From positions 22,431,629 through 22,495,628 of the forward strand of contig CM053327.1 of the NCBI GenBank assembly GCA_028583605.1: DNA of 64,000 nt, given 5' to 3'. Origin of the DNA: Dastarcus helophoroides. Lineage: Eukaryota > Arthropoda > Insecta > Coleoptera > Bothrideridae. Position 1 is the first letter of the stretch. Each line of letters begins with the position of its first letter. This document shows, piece after piece, positions 20,373 to 33,402 of the stretch. The position numbers and the translations under genes were made by a program. The notes beneath the pieces are model-generated. The model saw only the letters and a program-made list of their open reading frames with translations, was not told the DNA's origin and searched no databases.

Positions 20373-23300
20373 ACTTGCATATTAGATTTGTTATATCATT
20401 TAGAGACCAACTAATTCTCGATTTAGTCCAGTTTCGATCAAAAAAAGTTGGTGAGTTGAACAAGATTAGTTCCTAAAATGCGACAAAATCAGACGAATCA
20501 AAACTACAACTTACCTTATATTAATTTCCCCTTTCGTTTAATAGTCTTTTTCCTTAATTTATATTTGTAGTTTTCTATTATTTGGTTCCTGAACTATCCG
20601 TCGCTCCTTTCCTCTCCAAATTTCTATAGCTATGTGCTGCTTTTTCCCGATAATTTTATTTCCGATCTGAAGGCTTTCTACTTTAGAGGAAATTTAGCCT
20701 AACTTTTTTGCACTTGATGATTTGCCTCATTCTTTTTGCTACCACCCAAGATAGTGGCACCATTGGCCGCTGAGGCCACAAAACCGAGTCTGTCTTAAAG
20801 ATCTTTGACCTCCCTTTTCTCCCGACTACCGTGGACAATTTTTAATTCTTTCTAGCAATAGTTATTTATCCATTTTTAATACACTCATGGAAAAAATTAT
20901 CGAATATATTTTATTATCACTGTCACTTGATACTAATATAAAATTATCTCAGTTAACTTACCTAGGTGCTTATAGTAGTCATGTAGTAAACGGTTATCTT
21001 CTCATGTATTAAAATATTGCTGTATTGCAATTAAAGCTTCACAAATTTGAACTCTGCGCAACTAAGGTTATAATCAAAAACATATCTCAGGACGAAAAGG
21101 TTTAGAAGTCATTCTACAGTATCGAATATTTTGAAAAGGTAAAAATAGGTTGGAAATTTCGTACAAAAACCCGTTCAAAGGGACAAAAGGTGTACGAAAG
21201 CAACTGATAAGCGTTTTTTAATATTTTGTTCTACACGAAATCGCACATTGGACATATAAGTACTAAAAATAAGCAACTAAATGTGAGGCAGTTGGCCAGA
21301 AAAGAATTAAGAGAAGAAGCTTTAAAACCAAAGTTTTCTAGTAAAGTTCATCCACTTCTCAAAAAATCACAAAAATTGTTAATTGAAATTTGCCAGAACT
21401 TATGTCCCATTTAAAAACGAATAGTTGAAAAACATTAGAGTCTGGCGAACTAATAAAATACGTACGCATCACTTAATTACCGCTAATTACCGATGTGGTG
21501 AAACACTTCCGAAGTGTAAGAGGCACAAAAAAATTGGAAAGCAGTCAACAGAAGAGCGCAGTATGTCAACCATACAAGATGCAAAACTCATCTGCAGAGT
21601 GTGGAATGAAAACCACCAAAATTCAAGTAGGTATCGCAGTGTGTCAAGTATTCCAGAACGAAACTCTTCCGAAATCAAAATGACTCAAGAAACAAGATAG
21701 TAAAATAGTCAAGATAAAAAGAGCACGGTACCTCAGTAAATCACAAATCTACATCAATGTGTATTCTTAGATATGCATAAAATGTTATATATTAGATATC
21801 AGTAATAAGGTTATTTTAGTTCTAAGAATGCCTATTTATCCGCGTTTTAAACTGGCATCTTGTTTAAGATTGAATCATTTGCTAGAGATATTTAATCAAA
21901 TTTTAATGCAGTTAATGAAGACATTCTTCATAGATTGGAGAGATGCAAAATTGTATCCTAACCTTTAAATTTAATTATATACCTAAAATAATTAAACCTA
22001 ACATTCTCCAACATCGCAAAATTGCTATTATGTTCGCAGGCAAAACATCATATAAATTCTCAATGTAAAAATCGGTTGTTTTTCGGTATAAAAAAAGTTC
22101 TCGAAGTCAAGAAAATCTATATGCAAAGCAAATTAATGAACATGTTGCAAAATATCCAATCAATAATTTTGAATCATACAAAATTAAAAGCAACTGTAAT
22201 ATAATGTGTAATTCAATATCAACTCTAATTAATTTATAACAATAAAGCAAAGGTCAGAACAAGTTAAATACCTACAAGTTTGTCAACAAGTAGAGAGAGA
22301 GAACATGTACTGGTCTGTAAAGATACGAAATAGCAATTAGTAAATTACAGACTCAGAAAACGAGAGAAAATTAAGTTACAAGACAGAACCTTAAAGCGTT
22401 AGCTTTGGCAAATGGTAATTCTTGAATTAACGAAAATGTCATCAAATGCAACAGAATACATTTAGTGCTTGCCGCATATTCCGATTTATTTTATATACAA
22501 CTTATTTAATGCAATTTAATAAATGGGATTCACTCGAATTATACGATATCTAATTTTTGCAGTAAATTGGTAAATCTGTGAAATATTATGCATATTGGTA
22601 CTTATAATTAGCTAAGGTGAAACATTTTACAGAGTAAGACAAAGCAAAGTGTCGAATTTGGTCCTATATCGTAAGGAATCAAATTCCAAGATTATTCGTT
22701 CTACCATACCTTATTACATCAGTTCTTGACATTATTCTGGAGGGTTTTATATCGCACATGTATCCACATTTTGCCATAACTAAAATACATTATCAGTGAT
22801 TCACATCGACAGGCTGCGTGAACTTTTTGGTTATTTAAGATTTATTTGGCTTATAAGCTAGCAAGACTTGATGATTAATTTAATCACTCTTTATTGATTA
22901 TTGGAATGTAGCTCGGTGTTGGTGCAATTATACAGAAGTACTCTGCGAATAATTAAAACAGAAATAATGATTTTTCAATCAATTTTTAAATTCATTACAA
23001 TATATTAGGTGTAACAGACTTATGGTACAGCACATATTTTTCCTTATTTGCGAAGATAAAATATTCACACTTGCTACACATAATATTTTTTTTCTTTTTT
23101 GACATAAAATAATGATGTTTCTGCTAATGTCAGTTTTGTCAAAAAACAAACAACTTTTGAGTTTTAAATGGAATAATCTGTATACAATGAGATCTTTTTA
23201 ATTTGTACAATTTTCTAAATGCAATGCATATAAAATAAGTAATTTTTGAACTACTGATAATTTTTTTGAATCCATTTTATTTTTCAGTCGAGACTTTTTT

Positions 23301-23850
23301 GACTCATACTAATATTTTAACCAACCACATTAAGGCTGCCAAAAGTCAATTAGGAAAATCGAAAGCGCCATTTATTTTTTCATTTGTTTTTCATGGATAG
23401 CTTGTCAAAGTATAGAACATAGCAAAAAGCCTAAAGCCGTTAATTATTAACAATTTTAAGAAAATTGTTTGGGAAGGTCGTTTTATGTTTTTGACGTGCA
23501 AACATTAATCATAATATAGCGTCGTTGACTTTCGGAGAAGAATGTCATTATTTTCTTTGGGGCACCCTCGATTTCGGTCACACTCAAAACTATCCTTAAT
23601 TGATTGTATCGATCCCCTTCAAAGATTTTGGTATGTGATAACATTTCAATCCTTTCCTGGCTTCCCGTCAACCGCATAAATACTAGTAATTACGCAGGTC
23701 TGCAGGCGGTGGTACTGCAGATTTGTGTAGATACTAACAAAGCAATATTGCTTTTTAGCAAATGTAAATTAGGTTGCCGAGCTTAAAGAATAAATGTCAA
23801 ATTTAAGACAAAGTGGTATTTCCATCACTTTCTCAAGGTGTGTAGTTTTA
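20373..23850. other. Intron, no gene recognised
   Basis: 3.5 kb of mostly AT-rich sequence. Open frames at 21226-21414, 21425-21700 and 22022-22204 are short, lysine-rich and unlike any family I know. A GC-richer patch is at 20740-20830. Confidence 0.4.
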
Positions 23851-24448
23851 GGCCTAGCGCTGACATGCAATTTTCAGTTGCGCAACTATTTGGTTCGTTG
23901 TCTAGTAAACCGCGCTCACTTACGCAACCAAACAGTTTGGTCTCAGGCAGGCGAGCCCACATGCAACTGAAACTTTTTAGTTTCAATATGGACGTCTTCG
24001 AATTAGCTACTGTATGTGCTCTCGAATTAAGTAAAAATAAAAAAAGAAAGCCTAGGAAGCGATATTGGGTACATCCCCTTACAAGCCAGCATTTAATAAA
24101 AGGACAATTTTATAAATTGCGCGAAGATTTGCTTGCGAAATCATTCAGAAAATAATTAATGATTGTAATTGTTTATTTTTGTGATGCGATCTTTTTTAAA
24201 CTGTCTGCGATGATCATATTGTACAAATTGCATGGTTTCAGTTGCAAGTCAGCGCCAGTGCATTTAACTCAAGGCGATACAAAACAGTTACAGGTAGTTT
24301 TGCAATCGTTTTAGTTTGTGACAAAACACAAACTGTTTAGTTGCTACAACTTTTAGTTGCATATGAACGCGCTACCATATAAACCTATAGCAGTCACTCT
24401 TGAAACCAAACAGTTGCGCAACTAAAAATTGCATGTCAGCGCTAGGCC
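23851..24448 (+). mobile_element. 598-bp PIF/Harbinger deletion derivative
   Basis: Terminal inverted repeats of ~45 bp (GGCCTAGCGCTGACATGCAA ... TTGCATGTCAGCGCTAGGCC) are bounded by the 3-bp target duplication TTA (23848-23850 and 24449-24451), the TWA preference of PIF/Harbinger elements. Subterminal AGTTGCA/TGCAACT motifs recur in both orientations (for example near 23876, 23950, 24240, 24330, 24355). The element keeps the 5' end of the transposase gene but has lost the DDE nuclease and the Myb-like second gene, so it depends on a full-length relative. Confidence 0.9.
23988..24155 (+). pseudogene. Truncated Harbinger transposase (N-terminal 55 residues)
   Basis: From ATG at 23988 the frame reads MDVFELATVCALELSKNKKR and continues KPRKRYWVHPL and GQFYKL, to a stop at 24155. 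The RRYWVHP-x-GxFxxL pattern is the conserved start of HARBI1-like nucleases in insects, which cut DNA at TWA targets. The catalytic DDE domain (~300 residues) is absent, so the product cannot cut. The frame is open from 23838, but the upstream part crosses the element's terminal repeat, so 23988 is the more likely start. Confidence 0.8.
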
Positions 24449-24451
24449 TTA

Positions 24452-25004
24452 TACCAACCGAAAATAGAATTCGAAATGTATGAAAACTGCTTTCATATGA
24501 ATAACATTACGTCCATAAACTAATGAATAATTTTTATGAATAAAGGAAACATGTTTTATAAAAAATCGCTTTTCGCGATTAGTCGATTTTGTTTTTTCTT
24601 GTCACCTTCTGCTCTTATTTAACTTTATACAGAATGTCTTTAAAATGGTCCGTGTGAGAAATGAAATATTTTTTTTAATGGAACACGCAGTATATTTTTG
24701 CATATTTATAAATACGGTAGTATAGGGTCTGATAAGCCTATCTGTTATGGTAAGGACTTGACAGCCAAGAGAAAATATCATTGGATGTTAAATCAAGTCT
24801 TAAAATTCAAAGAAGTTGGAAATTAAACATTCTTTCTTATTAAATACTTAGAGTTTCACATCTAACTTCAAAAGTCTATATTCCGTGTGGATTTAGAGTG
24901 AAAATTTCATTGCGAAAATAGCTGACATATCAAGTTTAGGCTCTGAAATTTATAATTCGAAATCGAATTCCTGAAAAAAATAAATCTTTTTTGAAAAATA
25001 GAGA
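24452..25004. other. Intron, nothing recognised
   Basis: AT-rich. A TATACAGAATGTCTTTAAAATGG sequence near 24627 resembles the TACAGNATGTCCC terminus of the neighbouring mariner-like element and could be a stray end. Confidence 0.35.
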
Positions 25005-26632
25005 GCTAGTCAGTAACTTGGAATAAATTCAGTAAATCAAAGACATTTTTCTTTCGGAAATATGTTTGGACAAGTCGATTAATATTTTAAATTGCGCTCT
25101 TTTTGATGTAGGAAAATTTTATACAGTATGTCCCAAATTTAAGATATGACGTAATTGACAATTTTTTTAAATGGCAACCCTTTTCTTTACTATTCTTAAA
25201 GGGTACATCAAGCTACAAACGTGTATGAAATTTCAATTTTTTATTCCTTGTCATTGAAAAGATATTTACAAATTTAGTAACTAATTCGAAAAATCAAGAA
25301 ATCTGATTTAATTCGATAGAATTTTCATTAAGTTTAAAAGAAGGTATTCCCTTGCCATTTTTTGTCAAACTGGGTTGACGTCTTATCACAATCTTATAAA
25401 AAAAGCTAATAAAAACAAATAAGAAGAGCAGTATCGTATTGATCGAAGAGTTTGTCGTTTAGTGAGAAACACTATTTATTAAAAGATGTCAAAATTAATG
25501 TACTTCTCTCTGTCCAAGAAAATACTCAGGTCCCCACTAGTCAGATAGGTAAGGAACTCGAAATTAGCCAGTCTTCAGTTGCAAGAATTCTGAAAATGCA
25601 AAAATTTCATCCTTATAAAATGACAATCCTCCATGAACTCTTAGAAGATGATCCGGATAGAAGACTCCAATTTTGCGAACAAATCATCGATCTACTGGGC
25701 AGAAATGTTCTAAGTATAGAAAATATCCTGTTTCCAGATGAATCAACGTTTATGTTAAATGGCGAGCTAAATCGTCAAAATTGTCCTTAGTGGGCAGACA
25801 ACAACCGACACTGGATGAGGAAAAGCCACACTCAACATCCAGAGAAAGTCAATGTTTGAGCAGGAATTGTTGGTGATCCAGTTATAGCACCAATTTTCTT
25901 TCAAGGAAATCTCAATGGGGCAGGATATTTAGAATTCTTGCAGGAAGAGCTAATTCCTGATTTAGCTGTTTTGTTTCCTGATCCAGTCGAAGCTGAATAG
26001 AAACATCTGGTTTCAACAAGACGGTACCCGTCCTCATTTTGCAAGACCTGTCAGTGAGTATCTGGATAATGTATTTCCAGGTATGGACTTGGCAAAAGAG
26101 GAGCTTTTAAATGGCTATCCAGGCCTCCGGACTATGGACTATTTCTGCAAATATTAAGGACTTGAAAGGACGAATAAGACAGGAGTGTAGAATAATTTCC
26201 TCCGAAGAAATTAGAAATGTTCAAAATGAGTTTCAGTTCCTTTTAGGGTATTGTCAGTTAGCAAATGGACAACATTTTGAACATTTATTGAAGGAAGGTT
26301 ATTGAGTTGAATCATATTTCTTGATTTTTCAAATTAGTCAATATTTGTTAAATATCTTTTAAATGGCAAAAAATAAAAAAATGAAATTTGGTACGCATGT
26401 GTAGCTTGATATATCCTTTAAGAATAGTCAAGGAAAAATACGGTTGCCATTTAAAAAAATCGTCGATGATGTCGTATCTTGAATTTGGGACATTCTGTAT
26501 AAAATTATTCTACATCAAAAGGAGCGCAAATTAAAATATTAATAGACGTATCGTAGCATATTCCCGAAAAAAGAAACTGTCCTTGTTTTACTGAATTTAT
26601 TCCAAGTTACAGACTAGCACTCTATATAAATT
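25005..26632 (+). mobile_element. Old mariner-like (DD41D-type) element with ~320-bp inverted arms
   Basis: Inverted arms occupy about 25005-25325 and 26305-26632. Inner ends beginning TACAGTATGTCCCAAATTTAAG (25122) and, reversed, TACAGAATGTCCCAAATTCAAG (26502) match over ~200 bp. The similarity continues outward for another ~115 bp (CTAGTC-GTAACTTGGAATAAATTCAGTAAA). Either the true ends are the outer ones or flank was duplicated with the element. It encloses a broken transposase gene. Confidence 0.75.
25452..26305 (+). pseudogene. Broken mariner-like transposase
   Basis: Cut-and-paste transposase of the IS630-Tc1-mariner superfamily, inactivated. The first 112 residues are open and include a helix-turn-helix (SQIGKELEISQSSVARILKM) and HPYKMTILHELLEDDPDRR. 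The first catalytic region is FPDESTFML (~25735). After a stop the same frame gives WADNNRHWMRKSHTQHPEKV, AGIVGDPVIAPIFFQGNLNG and EFLQEELIPDL. Frameshifts follow; QQDGT-PHFARPVSEYLDN (second Asp) appears near 26015-26065. The C terminus is LKGRIRQECRIIS ... ANGQHFEHLL. At least four stops or frameshifts. It is clearly related to but distinct from the genes at 49164 and 60775. Confidence 0.85.
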
Positions 26633-28989
26633 GTTAGAAATAAAAAAAATATCTAAACAAAATTTTTAAAGCTATCACGCCAATAAAACAGTATCCAATA
26701 TTTTAAACACACATGTAATTGAAATAATCGAAGATCAAAAAGGGATTATAACTTAAATTACAAAATTAAAAACGCAATAAAAAAATGCAATTAAAGAGCT
26801 ACAGAAAAAAAAATTGCGATATATTGAACATAGAAGGAAAAGCATAAGAATAGTAGGAAGGAAATTTAAAAAAATTGAAAAAAGTATCTGGAAGTTTCTG
26901 AGTAAAAAACAATAACAAGAATTTTATCAAAATTTTAACAATAGTTTTAACACTGATATTTTAAAACTGTTTTTATAAATTTATAAAAAAAATTATTAAT
27001 ATCAAGTGTTTTTCAAAGTGGCGATTTTTTTTCGCGAAATTTCATATTGAAACTCGAATTTCATTTTTATAAATTTCAAGTTTCTCTCACTTTCTCTTCC
27101 TAAAATAGGGAGTTAAGACTTACATATTTAAATCCAAAATTTGTTATATTTAGGATATATGATTAAAGTCATAATTTCGAGAATACAAGAGTCGAAAAAA
27201 TTGTAATTAATAAATATAATGTTTTTGAAACTTTAACATCGAGCTATTGAATTTTTTCTTAAATTTTCGATTTTAAATGTAAAATTTAGAGCTGCTCCAG
27301 AAATTTAAAGCTTCCAGTGAAATTTTGCTTTTAGGTTCGAAAAAAAGTTTGAATATTCCAAATTAAAATTGAAATTTCCAAATAAAAGGCGAAAATTCCA
27401 ATTCTGGAATTTTTTATTCATAATAAGTTGAAAGTTTAAGAATTTTTGAACTTTTTCAAAATGTTGGGTTTTATCGTACATTTTCAATTTAAACCTACAA
27501 TTTTTAATTTTTTCTCTAAGTTTCCACTTGCTGCAGTAGACTCTGAACTAAATGTTAGACGCGTACAGAAAACCTAAAGTTTTGGTAAGGGTAAGTAAAA
27601 GAAACAAATAAATTCCTACTTGGAAAAAATAATTACACTATGATGAAAGCTTATCGCAGTTAAACTTCAGTACTATGACCTGTGAAGGATAAATTTACCT
27701 TTCATGGTGTGCGGTCTCATTAATTTAAACCTTAGGGGAATCGAGGAAAGGATATACGACTCAAGATGTCTTTAGGTAATGGAATTGTGACGGCAATGGA
27801 GGTGCACCTTTTTTGATGTTTTTGGTATCATTTTCTGCTTCCTAAATGGTTATATTAGGAAGTTGGTACCATACATTGCATTGAGAAAATAAATTTGGAT
27901 CTATAACGGGGTGATAACAAAGTTTAGAACAAAGTTGATATTGAGGTTATTTAACAACTTTCACACGTCTTTTTATATTATAGCATGGCATCTTTTGCCA
28001 TTCAGAAATGACTGATGAACTTCGGACAATAACGTTATCATATTTTTTTTAATAGCAACCTTCAAATTTTTACTCATTTATGCAAGATTTTTTGTATTGT
28101 CTAATGACTAATTTTAGAAAGTTGCTGCCTAACTGACTTTATTGAAAAAATGATAACTTGAGATTACAACTTACAATAAATGACGAAGACACATCGTTTC
28201 GAAAGTTCAAGTCGATAATGAAATTCAATTCTAACGTTCTGTGTGAAATATCTGAAGGGATTTATTGGATTTATTGCCTCATCAGAAAGTGAAAATTACC
28301 TATATCATATCATTGTCGCTACAATTGTAACTCTCACGTAATAAGCAAGAACTTCGGCAGTTTCAGATATGTTGCAAAACGTTATAAATGAATTTGATTA
28401 TCCGGACTACTATCAGCATGCAAATATTGCAAATTTCGTCAACTAAATTCTAGTATTAAAAATTTTAATGAAGCGGTTTTTTTTATAACGAGGAACCATA
28501 CTGTTATATTTGATTGTGGGTCAATCCCTATAAAAAAATACAAAAATTACCCTGATATTTGGCAAACTATGAATAAAGGTTAACCTGTTTCGGAAATTTT
28601 GCAAGAAAAATTCTGATTCTGTTCTGTTGAATTTATTACAGATATAGTAACCACCCTATATAAGTGATAATGAAAAAAATTGTGTTTTTTTTTCAAGTTT
28701 TTATAATATGGAATATTACAGAATATCGACTTTAAACGATTACATATACCCAAACTTAAAGTTTACTTCATTCGCCTAGATCATATCATATTATTTTTGT
28801 AGCTAATTCCGGCTTCTCCAGTCTTCTCATTCACTTCCTGGACTTCAAATTTAGGCTTTATTTTATGGAAACATGAGATAAGTTTGATGTAGTTATGGAA
28901 AAATAACCCAGATGTTTTGATATCAAAAATTAAAAACAAAAATTCTATGCCTTGTAGAAATATAAAACACTATTCTCAGATAAATACAT
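26633..28989. other. Intron; partly degenerate AT-rich repeats
   Basis: About 27000-27540 is dominated by AAATTT-TTGAAA-TTCGA type motifs like those at 37080-38340. The rest shows nothing I can identify. Confidence 0.45.
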
Positions 28990-29330
28990 GAATAATGGTA
29001 AAATGTGGATGTTCCAAAGCGCGATCTTTGGACGCCGCTGCTAGTTCTGTTCTGATTGCAGAGCTCGCGATGGCGGTCGACAACATCAGTTGCGGCGGCG
29101 TCTTCTGGAAATAGGGGCAAGGTAACGAGGAGATAGCTAGCTCCCCCGCCCCCGGACCAAAACCCCGGTCAAGTAAGACCACGTCCTGTCCTTGTTGTGC
29201 CGTTGTGACAGTGTCGTGCATAATTTAGAACTGATGTACTGTAGTGCGTTGTTCCTGGCTGTGCAGCCGTTATGATCAGCTCGTTCGTTCGATGTATGTC
29301 TTAGCCGTTGTGTACTCAATGTATAGTTCT
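28990..29330. other. GC- and CpG-rich island inside the large intron
   Basis: This stretch is visibly far richer in G+C and CpG than the surrounding intron (GCGCGATC, GGACGCCGC, GCGATGGCGGTCG, GCGGCGGCGTC, CCCCCGCCCCCGG). It has overlapping short open frames on both strands (28923-29319) without recognisable domains. CAA/GTAAGA at about 29173 could be a splice donor on the plus strand. Options are an internal promoter and first exon of the host gene, an unrelated small exon, or a relic of a GC-rich insertion; none is proved. Confidence 0.45.
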
Positions 29331-31688
29331 TTCGAAGAATATTTTAATATTTGCTGTAGTATTTCCTTTCCTAAAGCTGACAAGCTTTCTATAAGGGACG
29401 GAAATATTTTAAGCTTTACCACTTCTTTTTTGTTGCTCTATATAATTTTAGAAAACAAGTAACCAAGCTAGCAAACCCTCAGCCTTAGCTATCATAATTT
29501 GATACATTGTATCATCTGAAAATAAATTACACCAGATTTTTGGATTGAGGGAAACGGCACAGACTAAAAGACATTAAACAAAGTACTTCTTCTTTTTATT
29601 CCCTTATAAATACAATGAAAAATAATTCTTACAAAAAAGTGTTCATTTATTTACAGATACCAATGAAATTTTCTATTTTATCATAAACACCTATTTGCAT
29701 ACAATTAAAAAGCAATATAATTTAAATATATAGAGATTTCTATAAGAAATAATATTACATAAATGCTAGCCCAACGTTATGTCTAAAAAGTTTGTCCAGT
29801 TGGTTTTAGTCAACATTCATCTCTTCTAGGACTAACAACATAGTTGAATGATTTGGGGCAGACAATGTGGTGCTACTTTATTATACTTTAGGTCTTTAGA
29901 AGCAATAATACTTGCAAGAATGTCCAAAATATCCGAAATGTTATCAAAATAAATGTGTATCAGTAGGCATTAAAGTTTTGAACGAACCAAATCTAAATTT
30001 GGCGAAGTTTCAACGGCCCTATGAAATTGTCCAACTAATCACTGCCGATCACTAATTACCAATGTTTGTACTTTTCTGTTTCAAAATCGACAATTTGTCT
30101 ATCTTTTACAAAATTGAGGAGAATGAGGGGGAAAGGGGCTTTTTAATTAACTGTCTATTCATTCAAAGAACAGCTAAATGATTTTATGTGTTGATGCAAT
30201 CAAGAAAATCGAGCATTTAACACCATTGCGTTATGGGTTAAATGGGTTAGATAATACATTTAGAATTGTTCTTCCATATTGTAGAAAGTGTTTCGAGAAA
30301 TTTTTGAAACCTTCTTCTGTTCCTCATATATAGTCATTGCGAGTTTACAACTTGTCAACTTGTATAATATTTACAATTTTCTTAAGAGGTCAACTTTGAA
30401 AAATACTGTCATTTTAAATATCTTCAAAAATTAACCCTCTCAAAAAAATCTTAAGACCTTAGTTCATTACACATTGTGTTCTGTAAAGGTAGTAAATACT
30501 GAAGGAATCATTTTTTTTTAATTAAATCTCTTTTCCATTTTAGAAATAATTCAAGTATTTTTTATTCGCAATTCATATTATTTTTTTCATCAACGTGTTT
30601 TATTACAAAGTTAAGATAAATATATCAAGTCGAAATTATTTTGCATTCCTAAATATCATCTGTACAATCATTTCTGTAAAATAATGCCCAGACTACAGGC
30701 CTTAATCTATTAATTTTTTAATAACTAATCCAAACGCACGCGTTGGTTCAAAATTTTACAGCATACTAGTTGTAAATTTATCTGAAATTACATATACATT
30801 ACATACATACATTACATATACATACAAATTCTAAAATGAAGTTGAATTAGTACAATTACACCCAGAAAAATACAAATAAAACACATTTTCAAAAATAGTT
30901 AACACTTGATGTCCAAAGCAAAATTCTTGTTATAATTACTTTAGTATAAACATAAAAAATTACAACACTCCCTTTGAATTGAGACTTAAATGGTGGACAA
31001 AGTTTGCAGTGTGCTGTCGAGCGATAGGTGGGGAGTATATAAAAATGAGGTAAACATTATTTTTAAAAAATTAAAGGAGTAACTGCAAGAAACCGAAATG
31101 GTACATTAGACTACGTTCATAATTACCGATAGCCGCAAGGTATGGAGGTGTAATTATACTTCTGTTTTGGGCACTTGGGTATAACAGCTTATTTCTAGGA
31201 ATTGACCGCTGTCAAATATAATCTAAAACTTGGATTAGAAATTCAAAATCTGAAGCTTATGAAGAAGATTTCTCACTGCTTTCTCTCCCTAGTACCAAGT
31301 GCTACATTCTAAAGATCAATAGTATAAAAAAAGTGGAAAAACAAAAAGTTAACTCTTCAGTTTACCACCTCAATATACGTCTTGGTCCAGGATTACTTTA
31401 CAAATAAGTCATATGCACACTGAGCATTATTTGTTTGCAGATCAAGCTTTTGTTTATGATTTTTAAATTGTTGAATATTTAATATTTCAGTACGCCCGAT
31501 TGAATTTGGCACCGTATTACTGGACGTTCCCAAGTAGTGAAATGCTGACACTAGACTTTGATATGCCCTAAAACACTTGCAAAATATGCACTATAAAATA
31601 TTTTATATGCATTTATTTCCATAAAAAATTTCAAACAATAGCGGTGTTAAGGATTAATAGACAGCGAAAATACGAATACATTTACGTA
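29331..31688. other. Intron; one small microsatellite
   Basis: AT-rich. A short (TACA)n/CATA tract lies at 30788-30826. Nothing else supported. Confidence 0.5.
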
Positions 31689-32836
31689 CAGCCGGTTTAA
31701 CAAGAAACGTTCTTCGATTTTTCAATAACTGTTAATGATTTGGCGTGTATAGACTTGTTGGTAAAAAAGTGCATTCGGTTGCCCTGTTGTGGATACTAAA
31801 TTGTTTTAGTATCAAACTGTCAACCAAAAGGTCCACGCATGCCTTATAGTGCGGCTACTAAATATTTAAAAAAGTCAAAGTCATTCGTGAAGAGGTGAGT
31901 TGAATCCTATAAAGTCAACGAAGATTTTCCCGATAAAGGCAAATCCGAAGAGACAATAAAATAGCAGGATAAAGTCATCTTATAGCTGTTTAAGCGCAAT
32001 CCTACTCTACAATTACGTGAAACCAAAGCCAAGCTAGCTAAGAGAGGGTTGACGTCAGCATAAACACTATTTGGCTGAGAAAAGCATACAATATCGAAGC
32101 ACGAGGCAAAATTCGTTGTTTTCGACGACCTGCAGGAAAAAATGTAAGGTCTGGGCTGTCGAGAATCTCGACTGCGATTGGTCCAATATAATTTTTTCTG
32201 ACAAAGCATCGTTCTGGGCATGGGCTTCCATGAGGTATGCTGGTGAGCGATTGCTTCAGTGAACAATCAAACACCCAGTAAAACTCCATGTTTGGGGATG
32301 TTACTCTGGGCACGGTATTAGGTGATCTTTATGCAGAACTTCGATGCTCAGAAAATCGTCATTATTGGTAAACGTGGTTTTCTAAAGCCTGTTTAGAAAA
32401 TGTTTGCTGTTAAAAGCGAAGACTGGATTTTAGGAGAGGACAATGATCCAAAACATCGGAGTCGCGTCTGTACCTCATGGAGAGCAGAAACTGGCATCGT
32501 AACTTCAAACTGATTTTCAATGTCTGTTGATGCAAATCCACTGAAAATTATTTGGAATCCCGCAATGAGGAAGCTTGCAGGAACATCTCTCTTCATCCTT
32601 AAGCAGCTTTCATGAAAAATCAGAGAGATATGGCGTTTATTACTAGGATATGTTGAAAAGCTGGTAGAAGGTATGCCCAAAGAGTACTAGGCTATTCTGA
32701 AAAGCAATGGGGATTGGACCATGTAATAGGTAGTTACGCTGTAAGCTTTTTAACATACTTTTAATTAAAAAGTAAAAATCATAAAATCTTCAATAGTTTT
32801 TCTAAAATCGAGGAACGTTTCTTGATAAACATACTG
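31689..32836 (+). mobile_element. Decayed Tc1-like transposon, copy 1
   Basis: 1,148 bp between TA dinucleotides, with ~45-bp inverted ends (CAGCCGGTTTAACAAGAAAC ... GTTTCTTGATAAACATACTG). The plus strand between 31880 and 32730 reads, with frameshifts, as a Tc1 (DD34E) transposase. Fragments are ETKAKLAKRGLTS and DFPDKGKSEET. The second-aspartate block is WILGEDNDPKHRSRVC (~32425-32475), followed by DANPLKIIWNP, which corresponds to the DANPIENIW block; the catalytic Glu is lost. Many stops; dead. Same family as 43812-45035. Confidence 0.85.
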
Positions 32837-33402
32837 TATATAAAATAAGATATGTAAACCTAACACACCTTTATTTCAAATTAAGGCTTAATTATCTAAC
32901 TTGATCGCTTTTGTATTAACTGAACAAAAATAAATTTGTCCATCCAGTTTACTGCATATGCATTTATTGAAAAATGTCTAAATACGCACATATGAACTTT
33001 ATATGCATTTTGCATATAATCCCAGCTCTAGTAATGAAATTACCAAAAGGAATTTAATTATTTTAAGGAATTTAATTCATTACAACATAATTTAAAAGAA
33101 GTAATTACTAGCTGTATTTAATTCCTTTATATGAGAATGCTCCATTACTTTTCAACAAATCACAGAAATTCCACATTACATTATATTATTTTTTATCAAA
33201 GTAATGCAATTACAATTTTTATAAAATGGAATTAAATTATTAATGCATTACTTTTTTAATGATTCCTGCCCAGCTGTGCACGGCATTTTCTTCGTTTGTA
33301 ATCGCCATGACATTGCAAGTATTGGGCTGTGCATAAAAGCAACTGTCGAGGCGTATTTATTAAAGAATCAAGCTTGACGCACGGCCGTTAAGTAATTCAT
33401 AT
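32837..33402. other. Intron, nothing recognised
   Basis: AT-rich sequence between two transposon remnants. Confidence 0.45.

Noticed and set aside
20700..20840. GC-richer patch whose minus strand reads GFVASAANGATILGGSKKN
   Set aside because: Suggestive of coding sequence but no family recognised and frames are short; left as intron.
21425..21700. 91-codon lysine-rich frame
   Set aside because: No domain, no splice or promoter context and composition like the surrounding AT-rich intron.
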